This document shows, piece by piece, positions 61,735 to 64,000 of a stretch of 64,000 bases of DNA (positions within the stretch are counted from its first letter, which is position 1; each line of letters begins with the position of its first letter). Below the pieces are notes generated by a model. The model was not told the DNA's origin. It ran no database searches and saw only the letters and a list, made by a program, of their open reading frames with translations. The position numbers were made by a program, and so were the translations under genes. The DNA comes from Pelodiscus sinensis (lineage: Eukaryota; Chordata; Testudines; Trionychidae). The stretch is taken from positions 13,689,001-13,753,000 of the forward strand of contig NC_134722.1 in the NCBI RefSeq assembly GCF_049634645.1, in the 5' to 3' direction.

Positions 61735-63125
61735 TATATTATCTTTGAAAACTTGTGGAGATCAACGGAGGTCCTGGATCATTGGAAAAAGGCAAATGTA
61801 GTGCCCATCTTTAAAAAAATAGAAGAAGGAGAGTCTAAGGAACTACAGACTGGTCAGCTTCACCACAATGCCTGGAAAAATCATGGAGCAGGTCCTCCAG
61901 GAATCCATTTGGAAACACTGAGAGGAAAGGAAAGTGATCAGGAATAATTAACATGGACAAGTCATGCCTCATCAGCCTAATTGCTTTCCATTATGAGATA
62001 ATTAGGTATGTGTATATGGGGAAAGGAGTGGATATATTATACTTTGAGTTTAGCAAAGCTTTTGATATGGTCTCCCACAAGATTCTTGTCAGCAAGTTAA
62101 AGAAGTACGGCTTCAATGAATGGACTACATGCTGGATAGAAAGCTGGTTAGATCATCAGGCTTGATGGGCAGAGATCAATGGCTAAATATTTAGTTGGCA
62201 GATGGTATCAAGCAGAGTGCTCCAGGGGTAGTCGGTCCAGGGGTAACATTTGTTGAACATCTTCATTAATGATCTGGACGATGGGATGATTTGCACCTTT
62301 AGCAAATTTGCAGATGACCGTAAACTGGAGGGTAGGAATAGGGTCTGGAGTGACCTAGACAAATCGGAGAATCAGGCCAAAAGAAATCTGATGAGGTTCA
62401 ACAAGGACAAGTGCAGAGTCCTGCACTTAAGATGCACTGTTACAGGCTGGGGACTCACTGTGTAAGTGGCAGTTCTAGAGAAAAAGGACCTGGGTATGAG
62501 TCAACAGTGTGCTTTTATTGTCAAGAAAGCTAGCAGCATATTGGGCACCATTAGTAGGAACATTGCCAGCAGATCGAGGGAAGTGATTATTCCCCTCTAT
62601 TTGGCAGCGATAAGGGCACATCGGGACTATTAAGGCCAGTTTTGGAGGCCCACTACAAAAAGAATGTGGACAAACTGGACAGAGTCCAGTGGAGGGCAAT
62701 GAAAATGATTAGGGGCCTGGAGCACATGACTTGTGAGGAGAGGCTGAGGGAAGTGGGCTTATTTAATCTGCAGAAGAGAAGACTGAGAAGGGATTTGATA
62801 GCAGCTTTCAACTACCTAAAGGGAGGTTCCAAAAAAGATGGCAGCAGGCTATTCCCAGAGGTGGCAGATGACAGAACAAGGAGCAATGGTCTCAAGTTGC
62901 AGTGGGGGAGGTCTAGATTGGATATTAGTAAAAACTATTTCACTAGGAGGATCATGAAGCACTGGAACGGATAGGAAGGTGGTAGAATCTTCACCCTTAG
63001 AAGGTTTTAAAGGCTATGTTTGACAAAACATGGCTGGGATGTTTTAGTTGGAGATGGTCCTCCTTTGAGCAGGAGTGGACTAGACCTCCTGAGGTCTCTT
63101 CCAGCCCTAATTCAATTATCGGCTT
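61735..63125 (+). mobile_element. CR1 LINE, 5'-truncated, decayed ORF2 and 3' UTR
   Basis: In plus-strand order there is VLDHWKKANVVPIFKK, then after frame changes YFEFSKAFDMVSH (RT motif A), FINDLDDG and SKFADDRKLEG (FADD catalytic motif C). Further on are LDRVQWRAMKMIRGLEHMT and RRDLIAAFNYLKG, typical of the CR1 C-terminus. The 3' UTR follows with GGGATGTTTTAGTTGGAGAT and GGACTAGACCTCCTGAGG. Several stops and shifts show it is inactive. The endonuclease half is missing, as usual for truncated CR1 copies. Confidence 0.85.
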
Positions 63126-63242
63126 TTGCAAATGTTTGTGAATAGAGGCTGAAAAATCAAGTCCTTTATTTATGAAGAAACAACTTCTAGCAAATGGGCC
63201 AATACGCAAAGACAACAATAAAAACACATTGTAACACAAAAG

Positions 63243-63595
63243 GGCTATGTCTAGACTGCAAGCCTCTTTCGAAAGAGGCTCTTTTGAAAGGGAGCGTCTA
63301 GACTGCACGTTGAACTTTCGAAAAAGCGGCTTGCTTTTTCGAAAGAAAGCATCCAGTGAGTCTGGATGCTCTCTTTCGAAGAAGCCCTATTTACATTGAA
63401 GAACGCCTTCTTTCGAAAGAGGAACTTTCGAAAGAAGGCGTTCTTCCTCGTGAAATGAGGTTTACCACCATCGAAAGAAAAGCCGCGTTCTTTCGATTTA
63501 ATTTCGAAAGAACGCGGCTTGAGTCTGGACGCAGGGGAAGTTTTTTCGGAAAAAGGCTACTTTTCCCGAAAAAACCCCTGAGTCTGGACACAGCC
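63243..63595. mobile_element. MITE, GTCTAGAC-ended, TTTCGAAA-reiterated, AAG TSD
   Basis: Left GGCTATGTCTAGACTGCAAG and right GAGTCTGGACACAGCC are inverted ends with AAG on both sides. At least seven TTCGAA cores occur, usually as CTTTCGAAAGA, in mirrored positions. The centre AAGAACGCCTTCTTTCGAAA folds on AGAAGGCGTTCTT. It is 353 bp and non-coding. The layout parallels 25110-25445 with a different hexamer. Confidence 0.85.
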
Positions 63596-63819
63596 AAGGA
63601 GTTGAAGTGTGAAAAATAGCAGTGATTCAAACCTCAACAATGAGCAGAAGATGTGGGGGCAAAGGTATAGTGGAGATCCCCCTATAAATTGACAGTGTCC
63701 ACAACAAACATATGCTTCCAAAAGAGCATTGACTAGCCTTGTGGTCAAAAAAGTAACTGATGCTAGTATGTGCACATTGTGCAGCTGAAAACTATTTATT
63801 TCCCTTGAAAAGGTCTTGT

Positions 63820-64000
63820 TGAAAATTATTTATTACTACTACTAACAGTTGCAACCAAGATCGGGTCTTCACTTTGGCACTGTACAAATGAATAAAGTCT
63901 CTGCTCCCCAAAAGCTTACCGTCTAAACATAACATATAAAGGGGTAACAGGAGAAAGAAAGGTGAATTGATTTGCCTGAGGTCACACAGGAGATCAGAGG
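63820..64000 (-). repeat. Interspersed repeat (family of 35855/54070), inverted, reaching the window edge
   Basis: TTATTTATTACTACTACTAA, GGCACTGTACAAATGAATAA and CCCAAAAGCTTACCGTCTAA are inverse forms of the family tail, followed by CTGAGGTCACACAGGAGATC, a CORE/MIR-like stretch. It is truncated by the end of the window. Confidence 0.45.

Larger units (their letters stand above)
38021..64000 (-). other. WWOX: WWOX intron 5, 3' portion
   Basis: Upstream of exon 6 in the gene's direction; exon 5 is outside the window. It contains MITEs at 39054-39504, 53556-53873, 60789-61221 and 63243-63595, pogo/Tigger-like elements at 54659-55477 and 58165-58939, a Cry SINE at 56713-56884, CR1-type pieces at 47500-47700 and 61735-63125, and a large microsatellite at 42668-42729. 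Nothing identifiable is seen in most of 39600-42000, 42750-47490, 49340-53500 and 59100-60780. Confidence 0.9.

Overview
The window is vertebrate intronic DNA carrying three coding exons of one gene, WWOX (WW-domain-containing oxidoreductase), on the minus strand. The exons are 37932-38020, 13278-13463 and 8889-9153. Their phases join exactly and give 180 continuous residues that align with about residues 173-352 of human WWOX, which is exons 6, 7 and 8. All four short-chain dehydrogenase catalytic positions (Asn, Ser, Tyr, Lys) are present. The remainder is the gene-proximal end of intron 5 (38021-64000), all of intron 6 (13464-37931), all of intron 7 (9154-13277) and the start of intron 8 (1-8888). 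I see no second host gene, and no rRNA, functional tRNA or CRISPR array.

The organism is most likely a turtle. A tRNA-Lys-headed SINE with a CR1-type tail (56713-56884) matches the Cry family known from turtles. It sits among CR1 LINEs, a DIRS element, Penelope-like elements and many palindromic DNA-transposon MITEs, a mix seen in turtle genomes. The species cannot be told from this window.

Layout. 1-8888 (intron 8): mostly unique AT-rich DNA with a CR1 tail, a GTCTACAC-ended MITE, a pogo/Tigger-like end, a hAT-like element and a Penelope 3' fragment. 9154-13277 (intron 7): an old hairpin MITE close to exon 8 and a TCCGGA-type MITE. 13464-37931 (intron 6): a 360-bp-arm inverted repeat made of two Penelope 3' ends, a 95-bp-arm palindrome, a long broken Penelope element with RT and GIY-YIG remnants (21217-23290), a GTCGAC-type MITE, a 410-bp MITE, and a nearly full-length but decayed DIRS retrotransposon (29942-34820) apparently sitting inside an older LTR. 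38021-64000 (intron 5): further MITEs including an almost perfect 433-bp palindrome (60789-61221), two pogo/Tigger-like elements, a Cry SINE, microsatellites and a 5'-truncated CR1 (61735-63125).

The most notable material is mobile DNA. The DIRS copy keeps the diagnostic inverted-terminal-repeat plus internal-complementary-region architecture. A set of MITEs shares GTCTA(C/G)AC termini and 3-bp target duplications, but each carries a different reiterated palindromic hexamer. All ORFs outside the three WWOX exons are explained by repeats or look non-coding. Family calls rest on recognised motifs and terminal structure, with no database search.
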